From NCBI GenBank assembly GCA_037954665.1, contig JBBMOL010000016.1, positions 3,534,001 through 3,598,000 on the forward strand: a DNA stretch of 64,000 nucleotides, written 5' to 3'. Made by a program: the position numbers and the translations under genes. Source of the DNA: Laguncularia racemosa (Eukaryota; Streptophyta; Magnoliopsida; Myrtales; Combretaceae). Each line of letters opens with the position of its first letter. The first letter of the stretch is position 1. Below the pieces are notes generated by a model. It ran no database searches, was not told where the DNA came from, and saw only the letters and a list, made by a program, of their open reading frames with translations. This document shows, in pieces, positions 45,196 through 57,225 of the stretch.

Positions 45196-45878
45196 TGATG
45201 AGAATTAACTAGCATCTAAGAGGACAAAACCAAAATCCTAAGATCCATTGCAAGGAATCAGAGGCCCAATGACCCGAGCTAGAGCTAAGATGATGAATGA
45301 TGCCTTACAAGGACTAGTTATAGACCTACAAGCTAAGGAATCAACTTACATGAAAGGAGAATCGATACCTATCAATGTGATTCACGTTTCCTTAGAGGGA
45401 TGTAAGGATTTGAAGTTTTGGAATAGATATATTGTTTATTAACCCAAAAAGGGAAAAGGGATTGTCAATTTTTGTTTGTTATGTTTTATTATTTGTTTTG
45501 GTTTGTAATTTAACATAATTAGTTAAGTGTTTTGGTCCATAAGAGAATATGGATACAAGCTAGATTAAGTAACTTAGATTTTGTATTCTCTTGTTAAGTG
45601 AGACCCTATATAACCAAATAGGGGTCGGCACAAGAAGGATAATTATTGAATATTGAAAAAAAAAAATCAAACACTTCTTTCTAGGAAAAGAAACCCTCCT
45701 TTGTTCTTTGCAAAAGAACTTCCTTTGGAATTCTTTAACTGAATTGATAACTTAGGTTTCAGTCAACAGGTGTGATTGAGGTCTAGTTTCGTACTACTTA
45801 TTTGAGAAGATCCTTAGAGGTTTGATTCAATTGTGTTCGTCGGGTTCTAGATTTAATATACCTAGGGTTCACGCATCA
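45196..45878 (+). repeat. Solo Ty3/gypsy LTR with AACCT target duplication
   Basis: It starts TGATGAGAATTAACTAGCAT and ends GTTCACGCATCA, so the ends are TGATG/CATCA. The pentamer AACCT lies on both sides (45191-45195 and 45879-45883). A TATA-like CCTATATAACC (45604-45614) is inside. The first 250 bases encode a chromovirus-like polyprotein tail. No internal region is present, so one LTR was left by recombination. Confidence 0.9.
45205..45442 (+). pseudogene. Polyprotein C-terminal tail encoded inside the LTR
   Basis: The reading frame includes DPLQGIRGPMTRARAKMM, then DALQGLVIDLQAKEST, and ends at a TAA (45440). The GPMTRARAK motif is found near the C-terminus of many plant Ty3/gypsy polyproteins. 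A purine-rich AAAAAGGGAAAAGGG follows at 45446-45460, like a polypurine tract. It nevertheless lies inside the terminal TG..CA boundaries, so the pol frame of this family appears to run into its 3' LTR. Confidence 0.6.
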
Positions 45879-46559
45879 AACCTTCTACCTAGATTCTTCC
45901 ATGTCCACAAAGTCAACATATGAGCTTCTATTCCACAATAACATTTCACACCATACACAAGGCTTGACATTTGGGGTTTGTCTATAGTATTTTCGCACTC
46001 TCTTCTACATCTTCCCTTCTCTATGAATTTTAGCAAGTCCTTCCTATAGATGTTGACATGTTTTTTTACTACACCTTTTATCGCTATAATGATAGGAGAT
46101 GGGTTGATTTAGGGTTATGGTTTTCTTTTAAAAGTTAGTTAAATTCACATGGAGAATTAGGGCTCCCCTCCTTAGCTCAATAGAGGAGCGTGATTAGGCT
46201 TAGGGTTTTTAAGTGGGGAACGATATTACTTTTGTTAGTTTCAATTGGGTAATGTTTTTGTTTCCATCATGGGTTAAACTGTATCTCAGATGGTCAAGTC
46301 TTTCCCTTTTTACATGCTAATGTAGCTACTTATTAGGTGCCTCATAGTGCATAATTTAACTTTTAAAAAGCCACATAAAAAAATAGATGGAAAAGCCAAC
46401 AATCTTGATAGAAGTCCTTTTTTGTCAATAGGTTCAAACTTGGAGGACTCCAATAGAAAAATAATAATAATAATTAATGATTCAAATAGAAAAAAGTATC
46501 AAATTATGAGATCTAAATATGTATTTTTTTTCCTTTTAAGGATAAAATAGTAAAAATGA

Positions 46560-49500
46560 TGTCCAAATATATACATATATATTAAGATTTGTGGATTTAA
46601 TGCTCAATAAAATAAACGGATGAAGCACGTGCAAAGGAAAATAAAGTTTGCATTTCAAAAGATATACATTCTTTCCAATAGGACAAAAGACGGGGCCTCA
46701 GTTGGGATTAGGTAGTACCATTCATTATACAGCATTTATGAAGGATCGTGGGGGTGGGCGAGGGGGCGGGGGTGGTAGTAACTGTGCATTAGGGTTGACA
46801 GGAGAGAGAGTATTACGTTGGACGACTGGGGTGATTTTGTTCGAGATATCGACTCTCACTATTCATTAAGATTTATATGATGCTAAAAAAAACAAACTTC
46901 CATTGCCAGTATGGTTATATAATGTCTGAGAATTGTACCTGAAAGTATCATTTTGAATTCAATGGCCTTCTATCTTTTTTTCAACTTTTCCCTAACCTCA
47001 TCTGAAGTTTTCAAACTTTCTTTCTTTCTTTCTTTTCTTTTCCTTTTTTTTTCCCCCACAGTATTGGTCCAGGCTCAGATGCAACCAGAAAAGAAGCCAG
47101 TTGAATGTACTCAAGTCCACGTGCGTAGAAAACAAAGCAGGCCAACGGTTCATGGGTCCTTTGCAGCCACCGTACCATCAGAACCCTGGGTTTATTTATT
47201 GTTTATTGGCACCGTTCCACAGTAGGCTAAAGGTTATTGATGGTAAAGATGCAACTGACAGCAATATTTTCTTTATTTGACACTCTTATCTATCCTCATC
47301 TTAGTCATGGACTTGTCCATTCGATAATATAATTAGGCTTCGAAAAATACCCCTAATTTATCTGGGCTGTATGTTAAAGTACACAGATACCTAGGTCAAA
47401 CGCCCATTATAACATGTTTAATCCTGACAAATCTCCATAAAATGTTTAAAGTGCTACGGCGATATCTCGATATATATATATATATATGATCGACTTTAAT
47501 AAAAGGTTCATGTTGCTAAAGGCATTAAAACTGCACTAAATAAATTTTTTAAAAGATTCTCGATGAAAATGAAACACATACCCTAAAGCAAAACTAGGCA
47601 AAAATGCGGCCCCCAAATGTCATATTTTCAGACTGATTACAAAGAACACCTAAAATTTGTAACTAATATAAAATTTCATATATTTACGTTTTATGTTTCA
47701 ATATCTCTAAGTTATTGTTATCTTAAAAACGGAGAAGGGATTTAGGCAGGCGAGGAAAGGAGACAAATAAATAAGAAGTTAAGCATGCGTTTATAGGATA
47801 TATGTGTTATATAGTACATAAATCTCTCTCTCTCTCTCTCTCTAGTTTCTCTTCAATAATGACTATTAACATCATATTAACTGAATAAATTTCCTAGATT
47901 GCTATTTACTTATTGGGAGTAAACCTAAATAATGATATTATCAATGCCACAAATGTTTAGGTTATATTACATAAAATTTTAGTAAATAATATTAGTCATA
48001 TGAATTGTGTGAGGGTATAGATTTGAGTGTGAGGGTTATGTGTGTATTGTGTGAAAACGCACTACACGTGGTCTAATGAGAAAAATGACACGTATGAAAA
48101 TGATTAGGAGGTAAATGAAATAGGAAGGAAGGGTAGATAGTTTCAAATGAAGCTTAACATTATGGTGACAAGTAAATGTTCTATAAGAATATTGTGGTTT
48201 TAATCTTTTGAGGAAAATCTAGAAAAGTAACGACATTTTTCTAAATGAGAGTCCTCTTTGAATGAGGATGGATTGGATATTTATAGGATTTAACTATGAA
48301 TTTCATCCTTCAAATGATGATGACAATCAACGATTTTGAGTGAATGAAACCCTATATGGGCTATTTTTAGGTTTAGGCTTATTGATGGCCTCTAATGTGT
48401 AAGCCTTATTAAAAAAGGTTGGATCAAACTAACTAATCCAACAAATCCTACCACAAGCTCACCATGCCAATCTCCCCTGATCATTCGAAAACATAGACTT
48501 TACTCTCTAGGCCTTGTTAGCTTGACTTAAAGAGTCAAATTTATTAAAATATTAGGCTAAAAGCCCACGAATTGAATTTAGTTATTTACATTTTACCCCC
48601 TAATCAAAGTTCTTTGAATGAAGTCGAAAGGTTTTAGGCATCAGCTAAGTCTTTCTAATGGTTAGGAAATTGCTTAGCGTATTTGCACTTATGGAATTGT
48701 TGCATCACTACCATATACATGTTTGCACGATTCATATTACAAGAGCCCGACATTGATGCTGCATATAATTTAGGTTTTTCTCTAAGTGCACAAGCTTGTA
48801 GCACCATTTAATTGTGCTTATTACCTTTAGTCAATTGAAAATAGATATTACCTAAGATTGAAATATGATATCACTTGGGAGGAACAAAGTACAGAATTGC
48901 TCAAAAATAACAATAGACTTGAGTGATTGATTGGGGAGCCAATAATCATAATGATATGCTAGGAAATTGCCCTCTAAGTTCTTAAAATGTGATACCTAGT
49001 GGTTCAAGTTCACTTATACAGTCATCAACTATTTGTTCCTTGTATGTTTTGTGAAGATAATCAATTGATTACCATAGTTGGAAATGAGTTACATGATTAT
49101 ACTCTATTAAGGGCATAGAGGATTGACTTGGGGGGTACATAGTTATGTTAGATTAAAAGTTAATAGACAGACCAAAAAGAATATTAGCAATTTATGACTA
49201 GTAGATAGATTGAAGAGAATACTGGCAACATATGATGGTGGCTAGATAAGCAAGATTAACCTAACACATTAATACACAACAATTAGATGTAGTGGACTCA
49301 GATGTCTAAGGTTGCAATAATTGGAGAATATGCACTAAAAGGCTTGACAAACAAGAACCAAAACTATTAACAGATGCAAGATTGCCTTTATAGATACAAG
49401 CATATGTAAAAAGCAATGTCAAGAAAGCAATGTGCCAATGTGACAATCTTAAAAGCATGAAAACACAACTTGATCATTTAAAATAATCAACAATTATAAA

Positions 49501-49800
49501 GGATCTTGAATTGAGCAGTCTATTAATTTTTGCAGATGAATAAACGAGAAAGATGCAAGGCCAGAAAACAAGTACCCAGAACTAAATAAGTAACATAATA
49601 GTCACTCCAATTGAAGATCACTTCTTACTCAAAGTTTTTATCGAAACATAGCAGGATAAAATTTGATAAGTTTTTAATGCCCTATCATCAAAGAAAATGT
49701 CATGATATTTCTTGCAATATAGTTGTTAAAATTAGATTTTCAACAAGTTTCTCCATGCTTTTCATATGTCATTGAATGTCTCAAATGCACATGTTAATGC
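46560..49800. other. Unassigned stretch
   Basis: No recognised protein. It holds a G-rich run (46750-46775), a small plus ORF (46953-47225) without family features, a (TA)n tract (47470-47487) and a (CT)n tract (47824-47843). The part at 48440-48830 is GC-richer and may be an eroded LTR, but no ends were found. Confidence 0.45.
46750..46775 (+). other. Potential G-quadruplex sequence
   Basis: Four G-runs of 5, 3, 5 and 5 are separated by 1-3 bases in a region otherwise rich in A and T. Confidence 0.5.
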
Positions 49801-49807
49801 CTTTCAA

Positions 49808-49915
49808 ATTAGTCTTTTTTTGATATATTATGGGCTCTGTAACTTCATACAGTGAAAAGTTATGATCTATCAAAATTAGAAAAGCAAATCACATCAGTTT
49901 TTTTTTCTTTTTTCT
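49808..49915. repeat. Fragment of the foldback family
   Basis: ATATATTATGGGCTCTGTAA, GTAAAAAGTTAT-like and AAATTAGAAAAGCAAATC match 27632-27712 in the same order. Confidence 0.7.
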
Positions 49916-49942
49916 TTTTTTATGTTACAAGAAAAAGGGGTG

Positions 49943-51124
49943 TGATGAGTGATGAGTGCTTACCAATTATATCAAATTCTAAATTTATAAACCCAATTAA
50001 ATATATGATCTAAGTTAAGCAAGTATACCTATCTAATGTGGCATAGATTTCAAGATATTATCCATAAGGATCTTGAAAACAAGTGCTAATATTACCGTTT
50101 TTCTACTATTTAGCCTAAATATTGAAGTAAAGTTTATGATTTAAATTCTAAACAACTAATATAACAACCCTAAGATAAATTACGTATGCTTCAAAGGATG
50201 AATTCAATCATAAGACATGCCCCTCACTTTAATCCACCTTAACCTTTAGAATTCTTATACTAATTGATTGATTAATGACTTATTCATGCTTTACACTATA
50301 GTATCTCATCAATTAAACTAATTACTCATTTGAGTCAATTAATTCCTAACCATATATGAGATACTAGAGACCTCTCCTTCACTAATACAACATAAGATTA
50401 CATGAAGTTCAGGATCCATATGATAAGAATTAAATTCTTATAGTAGAAAATCGGAATTTCTCTATCTCTAGGTGAAATACTCAATTCCTCTATTCATGAA
50501 GATCTATCCTATTAGATGAAACATTTTTCTATCTAACAAGAATAAAACATGTAGTTAATTCGTGCATTGACCAACCACAAGACAATGAAATCACATGAAT
50601 AGATACAAAAACATGAATTTTTCATTAATTAAATAGCAATTCATGTCACATGGGCTAAGGCTTCATAAAGTGTAGAGCATGAATGATTTACTCCTCCATA
50701 GAGTTTACAATAAGCACAAAAGATCTAGAGAAGATAAAAGAATTCATGTTGTAGAGATAAAACCCTTATAATTGATGTCTTGCAATCTTCAATGATACGT
50801 ATTGAATTTCTCCTTGAAGCTCTATGCCTTATCTCTCCTAGGGTTTAGAATTCTTGACTTAAAAGTACGTGATAACCTCAATAATAAAATAACGGTGCTA
50901 TTCGTTTGAATATTCTTTGGTCAACACAACCTAAGCAGCATGGTTGTGCTCGAGCTTGGGCTGAAACCTAAATCTCATTGCTTTTACTTCTGATGCTTAC
51001 CGTGGTCAACTATGCCATTTCAGTATAGTCATGCTAAATGCATGAGTTGAAAAAGAAAATTTTGTTTCTTTTAAAAAATTTCTCCAAATTTGTTTAATTT
51101 GCATTGATTTCCCCTTACTCATCA
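49943..51124 (-). repeat. Athila-like LTR relic
   Basis: The ends TGATGAG (49943) and CTCATCA (51124) are inverted. Inside, GATTTCAAGATATTATCCAT near 50047 corresponds to the GTTGAATCCACAG block of the LTR at 1618-3254. The further order of AT-rich blocks is also similar. No PBS and no clear target duplication are seen. Confidence 0.45.
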
Positions 51125-52200
51125 TAAAATATTCCAATTGAGCTCTTCAAGACCCTAAAATAATATTTTCATAAAATTATATCCTTTTCTTCAACAATTC
51201 AAAAGAAATAATTAAAAAAATATTTCCAATTAAGCATAAATAATAAGGGTCTTTTGACACTTATTAGGGTGTCTCCAAAAAGTAAGGCACAAGCTAATAG
51301 CATGATAAAAAGACACACATATTCCACCCTAACTTTGAAAGTTCAAATCTTACATGTTTCCTCTCCCTCTTTTTTTTTTTTTTTTATCAAAAGGGTGTGC
51401 ATTTTGGATTCACTTCTATAGGTGTACTCAACATCATTAGCCTCGTAATGGATAAACTCTGGGATTTCAATAGCACATGATCAAAGATGATGTGTCAAAA
51501 TTTGGTAAGAACAATACATTTTGTTTTTTCAAGATTGAGACAACCGGCATCACTTCCTTTTCACATCATTTTTTTTTTCAAATGCACATGGTACTACTAC
51601 ATATGCCAATCGAATTTTACACATCCATTTTCACATCTCTTCAGCCTTTGGCCATTTATCTTTACTCTCTTAACTTACGAATTCCAAAATCATTCATGCA
51701 CTTCTCTTTGCATTACATTATATATATATTTCTTTATATCTTCATCTTTGTTGCCTGTTTCTTCTTTCGGTGTAAGTTTCACAACCAACTTTGGCCTCCG
51801 TTGGACAATCGACAAAGAGCAATTTGCGAGAGTCAAATCGAACCATGTCACACCGAGTGTGCTGCTACCACGTTTCACTTGTCATCGTGAAGAGCTTTAG
51901 TTGACTGGAACAAGCTCGAATTATGCCAAGCCGGATGCATTGCTGTCACATTTCGCTCATCACCAATATGAGGTTTGGCTAACTAAAAAATAAGCTCTTC
52001 TTATCTAACACATTTTCTTCATCGACCAATGGCGACAACATTCATTTCAAGGATAGCAACAACTTGACAATAATAGGAGGTAATAGCAATAGATACGTCT
52101 TATTCTTCTTCTTTTTCATTTTTCTTTTTTTTTTGGCTTTCAATGCTGGGTATTTTTGTTAAAACATGTATTATTGTCAAAATGGGGATTGAAGTTGTGG
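51125..52200. other. Unassigned stretch
   Basis: Two overlapping plus ORFs (51477-51890 and 51487-51900) cover the same DNA in two frames and neither shows family features. T-runs lie at 51370-51386 and 52122-52133. Confidence 0.45.
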
Positions 52201-52860
52201 TGTTACGGTAAAGGTAGTGGAGCTAAAAAAGAGGAGGCTTTATGGATTGGTAGCTCTGTTTCCATCTAGGATTAAAGATGCCGTTTTGTTATGCATATTT
52301 TCCTTTCAATCTCTATAACATCAGCATGCTCTGAGAACGACCAAAGCAAGTTAAGACATCAAGTAAAAAACCATTTTCTTTCATTTTTTTAAGAATTCTC
52401 TCAACATTCTCAAAACAATTCTATTTAGCGTAGGCTTCAATGAGTTTTGTGTAATCATGGATATTCGTCTGAAATGACTCTTCACTTAACACAAGTTCAA
52501 CCACCTTTTAATACAATTGCATATCCTTCTCCTTTAACTTATCAAGTAAAGTTGTCTAATCAATTCTCCTAGGTTGTAAGAGCTCTACCCATTCTGCAAT
52601 CAACTGTGAAAGGCCATCCGCCTATTTTAGTCTAAGAATTTTCTTAATAACAATTTTGCATTTCCCAAAAATAGGTTTAGGCTCCTCAAGCCAAAGAACT
52701 ATCTCAAACTCATGGGCTTTATCAACCACTTCCGCCCACTTTGAATCTAAAAGATCCAAACCATAAATCTTGTATTTCAACTTTCCTTGTCTCTCCCCAA
52801 TATTACTTTCTTCTCCGGTAGCTTCTATCTCCATACCATCCACTTTCTCTTCAATTCATG
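52200..52860 (-). pseudogene. PPR-like protein, broken
   Basis: On the minus strand, MDGMEIEATGEESNIGERQG (52843) leads into LKYKIYGLDLLDSKWAEVVD and LWLEEPKPIFGK. After a stop come LIAEWVELLQPRRID and LDKLKEKDMQLY. Finally DYTKLIEAYAK and NCFENVERILKK match the helix-turn-helix pattern of a P-class pentatricopeptide repeat. PPR proteins bind RNA in plastids or mitochondria. At least five in-frame stops occur. The usual run of further repeats is not seen to the left of 52300, so this is a truncated pseudogene. No introns are evident. Confidence 0.6.
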
Positions 52861-52971
52861 CTTCATCAAAGTATCTGATATTCACTATGTTAGGAACAAT
52901 TTAATCCTCTCAACAATGGTTTGTGATTTTTTTTTTAACTTCTACTTAAGCATTGATTCACTCCATTTAAA

Positions 52972-53001
52972 AGAAGAAGAAGAAGAAGAAGAAGAAGAAG
53001 A
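52972..53001. repeat. (GAA)n microsatellite
   Basis: About ten GAA units end in GAAAAAGAG. Confidence 0.9.
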
Positions 53002-53537
53002 AAAAGAGACATATATATATTTGCCAACTATGTTTGATCCTTTAATTTTCCAATGTGAATGTTTCATGCTGAAGAATTAATGTTTCTGTGGTATTAAGGA
53101 CTTAGTATTTGGTTAAACAATAAGGTTTCCCATTCTACAATGATGGAGCAAGGAGATTAACTCCAAGTTTAGGAATTTTGTCAAATCCATGTAGGGTTGT
53201 TGCTAAATACACAATTATCGAAAGGAAAAACCTTACTCTACCTCATGGCTATTGGTGTCTTGTTCAAATTAAGCTTGCTATCTTTCCTTTTAGGGAATTC
53301 CATTTCACATAGATATGTAGATGCACATATACTAGATTTATAACATGCATTTCATCTTATTATTTAATGGACTAACTTGTTTTCACTTTTTTTGTATTTC
53401 ATAGGTTAGGTATCATGTCATCAAGCCAGTGAGATTGCTTCTAACTTCATCTCATTCTCCTCCCCTAAGAGATAGCAATCGCGTATAGTCATTGCTACCA
53501 CTTTTAAAGATTATAAATTTGCAATTTTAATTTGAAG

Positions 53538-54333
53538 ATGGGGAAAGACATTGACAAAAGTCGATCTTGCAGTAGCAATGTCGATAAGAATAATGAGCTA
53601 TTATCATATAGTGACGAATGTGCACTAGCAATACCTTCACCCTGAGATGAATGGCTTAACACTATGATTTTGAAGGATTTCTTCTAGGTAGATATAAAGA
53701 AACGCAAACCGTATGCCTATCCACATAAAGATAGTGAACTATGTTTCATAAAGTATATGCCATGGGTAGGAGATAGAGTTCATATAGACAAGAGCTTAGT
53801 GCTGCACTTCAGAAACAAAAGAAAAGAACTTCCCTTGTCAGAAACTCATTTTTCTTTTCCAAAACAATTATTAGGGCTTTGGCAAGATTAGGTACATCAT
53901 ACTATTAGTAACTTAACATATTTATCTATCATAGAGAAAGCTAAAGTTTACTATCCCATATTAGTCTCTTCTCATTTAAACTTTCCTCATATAATCAACT
54001 AAAGTCCAACTTATACGAAAATATGGTAAGCAATTGTATCACGTTGGAGTACCTAAACTCATACATTAATTGACACTGTTATAGAACAAGTTTCCCAGGA
54101 GGATCAAAAGTTATTGAAATTGTTAGAGAAAGAGACACAATTAGTAATAGATAGTCATAGACACTCCACCTTTGGCACATGGATCAAATACTTCTTTACA
54201 TAGGAGAAATTAGGTGGTAAAAGGGCCTCAGAGCCTAGCTACAAGTGTAAGTATTTATTTCTTTTAGCATTTTTTTTTGTTATGAAAATCATCATTCCTT
54301 TATTTATATGCTCATTTGACATCTTTGACTTAT

Positions 54334-54374
<41 letters not shown>

Positions 54375-56460
54375 CAGGCACAAACTTGAGGCTTTTTTAG
54401 CTTGTTGGTTATGTTTGTATGATTTCCCTAGTGGATCGGAAAAAGGCATCAATCCTTAGCTCTTTCACTCAGCTATTCGTATTAAACATAGGTAGTGTTT
54501 TGCTCTAAGCCTTTTTTTATCTTAGTTCTTTATTTCATTGCCTAAATATTTATCATGAGGCATCAGTGCATTTTAAGGGGCAATACATCATGGTGTCACC
54601 TTGGTATTCCTACAATTGTCTTTCTGTGAACGTTATAAGAAGTATTTTGGTTCTTCCCCAAATCAGCTGGATCCTATTAAACCTCGTGCCTGGGCATGGG
54701 ATCGTTATAAATTCTATTTGTGATTTCATTTTCCATCCTTATACACATTAACTAGCTGGATATAAATAGTTACCGAATTTCCATCCCTCAAGTTCTAAAG
54801 AATTGATGACTTTAATAGAAGCTTGTGATAAGCTATCTTAGACTAATGCGGGATTCATAAATTGGTGCATACTTAGAAGTCTTCTTATGCTTCATGATTA
54901 GTGTGATTCTTCCTATCTTTTCCTTTAGCATAATGTTATGGCGTATTCATCCCATTGTATTGCACGACAATTTGGATTTGATCAAGATACACCTCATAGT
55001 ATAACAATTATTGAGAACTTTAATGCTTGTTGTAAAGTTCTCCATCCTAAAAGCTTTAGGGACATCCATCTAGATATTAGGCAGATGTTCTTTCCCTCAA
55101 TAAAGCATTCTAGGGTTATTTCTAATGGGTGGCTAATATACTAGACAAATTATTTAGAGGAGTTTAAGAAATATGTCTTTACAATAGTAAATAACGATTT
55201 TTGAAAATCATCTATTTATAAATACAAGTTTCTCTTTTTGAATTCCTGAAGAAAAGAAATCATTTGGTGGCATTTAAAGTGATAATGTGACATCTTTAGC
55301 ACCTCTTATCAGGCAAATCAAACGCTCACGTATTCGTGAGGTATTGAACTTAATTACACTTTTCCTTTGTATATTTAGTCATTATTATTATTAGTTCTTC
55401 TTAACACATTGCTCATACTTCTCTTCATTTTTACTTTCCTATAGGATGAGAAGGGAGATGATATGATAGTTGTTCTAGCTAAGCAAAAGTAAAAAAGAAA
55501 TAATCTTGATAACACAACTATCAATACATCCAAGGGTGTTACTATATTAGGATTTAATCCAATCCTCACTTGCCCTTTTCTGAATCAATATAGTCTAGGC
55601 AAAACACTTCAGATTAAAAATCGTCCCGTAATTACGACATCTTTGAGCGAGGGGGAAGAAGATGTTGAGCTAGTTAACCTTAAGGACTCCCTAGAGCCTA
55701 GTGATAACAATAAGAATGATTCCCAATGCATGTTGATGATCAAGAGGAAGACCAAAGGAATGAAACAAACCCCACTATTCAAATTGATGAAGATAACATT
55801 GATAGTGATCGAACCCCAAATGTTTAATAGCATGGACAATGTCCACTTAGAAGAGAGCAAAATTTAAGCGTATGTTGATGATTTGTTGGCCACAAGACTT
55901 TATGGTGATAAGATAGATGTTGTGCCTAGTGGTGCTTCAACAGGTGCTATTGAGGTTAATGACATTCCCCCTCTTTCAACTCATACTTCCTCGCTTGTAA
56001 TCTTTCCTAATGTGCTTCCTCCCCGAATTAGTGAGGCATCACAGCAATGCGAGAAGGAAAACACAAGTGTATCAACAATTGTATCTGAGGGAGTCACTTT
56101 GTTTCATGGGTTCATGATTCACTCACAACTCCTACCTTCACAAGAGTGCTTGTACAAGTTGGTGGGGGAGTTTTAGTCGGAAGCAATTTACTAGGGTTTT
56201 GAATTAAATACCACTACGGTATCAATGCTTAGGCAAACCATGGCTCTTCTAAATATACACTAGAGTTCATTATGTGAAAAGGAACTAAAGCTCACCATAG
56301 ATAGTGTTGAGGGAGCACGAGCTTTGAAATTCAAGGATGGCAGCATAGAGCCTATCGTGATTGAGGTAAGGAAGGTGCTAGATTGCCAAGAGTTAGTGGA
56401 CTAGCATAAGAGGATTTTAGCGAAACGTACAAAATTGATTTCAAGATAGAAGCAAGCTTG
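53538..56460 (+). pseudogene. Plant mobile domain (PMD) protein gene, multi-exon, broken
   Basis: Exon 1 (53538-54245): MGKDIDKSRS..., KDSELCFIKYMPWVGDRVHI, LSETHFSFPKQLLGLWQD, TISNLTYLSIIEKAKVYYPI, SRWST-THTL. Donor GTAAGT at 54246. Exon 2 (54378-54491): HKLEAFLACWLCLYDFPSGS. Exon 3 from 54560; a later exon (about 54938-55140) has CIARQFGFDQDTPHSI. A long C-terminal exon (about 55440-56460) is charged and low in complexity. These motifs and the exon pattern are those of the aminotransferase-like plant mobile domain family (the MAIL1/MAIN group and transposon-borne relatives). In-frame stops occur in each exon. It is antisense and directly 3' to the Tat pol, the position of the extra ORFs known in Tat elements. 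Confidence 0.75.
54336..54373. repeat. (TA)n microsatellite in PMD intron 1
   Basis: About 19 TA units end just before the TTGCAG splice acceptor at 54372-54377. Confidence 0.9.
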
Positions 56461-57225
56461 GGTGGTTTAGATGTTAATTCCTTAGTAAGATCAGTTGTTG
56501 GTCCTTGACTAAACATTACCTTTTTTACAATTATTATGTTTTCCTTTGATTTAGCATGGCATGTGTAAACTTATTTGATGAATGATGGTTTCACCTTGAT
56601 TTAAAGCCTTGTTTCGTATCTTTTGTGGATTTTTTTTTTATGAAGTTGTATAGTCTTACATTAGCAAACGGTGTGTCGTTCATAGTACGCTTAATAGAGA
56701 TTACACTCATGTGACTGCACTTATGTAAAAAATATGAACATGATCTTTCATATATCAATAACTCTTTTCCCTTTTTTAGAAAACATCACGCATGAGGAAT
56801 ATTCCACGTGCTAGCAACAATTCTTTAAAATAATGATAAGGGATAACTATGCTTTTTCGCTAAGGGGGGTATTACCCACTACTTAACAATTTACTTATGA
56901 GATCACTAGAGAAAATGTTGACTAGCAAAACCATTGTATTTACTAAGGGTATTATACTATGCACTTTGGAGGTAATACTCTCACCAATCAGCATGACATA
57001 AATCATAAAACATCGCACACTTGGGGGATAGATCTACTACAAAATTATAGTAATGTAATGGTATATTTATTAACTTCTCATCAATATGTATAATGTGTGC
57101 TAAGGAATCAAGCTTTTGTCCTTGCAACAACAACAAATAAAAGTTTTGAAACAAGAAGTTAGAAGCAAGCTCTCATGACTTGAGCTGCATTTTCATTTAT
57201 TTACTTCTTGTGTACATGTCACTTG
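56461..57225. other. Spacer between PMD remnant and Tat pol
   Basis: No coding signal. It would correspond to the region 3' of pol in the Tat element. No LTR ends or polypurine tract could be fixed. Confidence 0.4.

Larger units (their letters stand above)
44923..45970 (-). pseudogene. GRF zinc-finger/transmembrane gene split by a solo LTR
   Basis: On the minus strand ATG 45970-45968 gives MSSLVYGVKCYCGIEAHM and LWTWKNLGRRF, the first half of a plant GRF-type zinc finger (CxCG, TxWT, NxGRRF). The frame is broken at 45883 by an LTR and resumes at 45195 with CSLWKDGGCNFHKWIDREF, the second half. A helical ELEKLKNEVMSLKKK and a hydrophobic tail IRWIVIGAMVVTLWFVAY then end at a TGA (44923). This is the usual order of small plant GRF proteins of about 130 residues: finger, coiled coil, single C-terminal membrane helix. 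One stop (after FLKKAL) is also present. It is convergent with the MULE C transposase and inside its TIRs, so it was probably carried by that element. Confidence 0.8.
39776..46545 (+). mobile_element. MULE C with long TIRs
   Basis: The left end (39776-40010) and right end (46320-46545) are inverted copies. Shared blocks include TACATATTTAGA, GAGTCCT-AAGTTT-AACC, CTATTGACAAAA, TTATGTGGCTTTTT and TTAGCATGT. The element spans about 6.8 kb with a MURA-like transposase on the plus strand (40.6-43.1 kb). It also has a convergent GRF-finger gene (44.9-46.0 kb). A target duplication could not be fixed because the extreme ends are AT-rich. Confidence 0.7.

Noticed and set aside
51477..51900. Two 137-codon ORFs in overlapping frames
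   Set aside because: Same DNA in two frames, biased to F/H/S/L as expected of T-rich sequence, no motif.
55609..55867. Minus ORF opposite the PMD C-terminal exon
   Set aside because: Shadow of the charged plus-strand frame.
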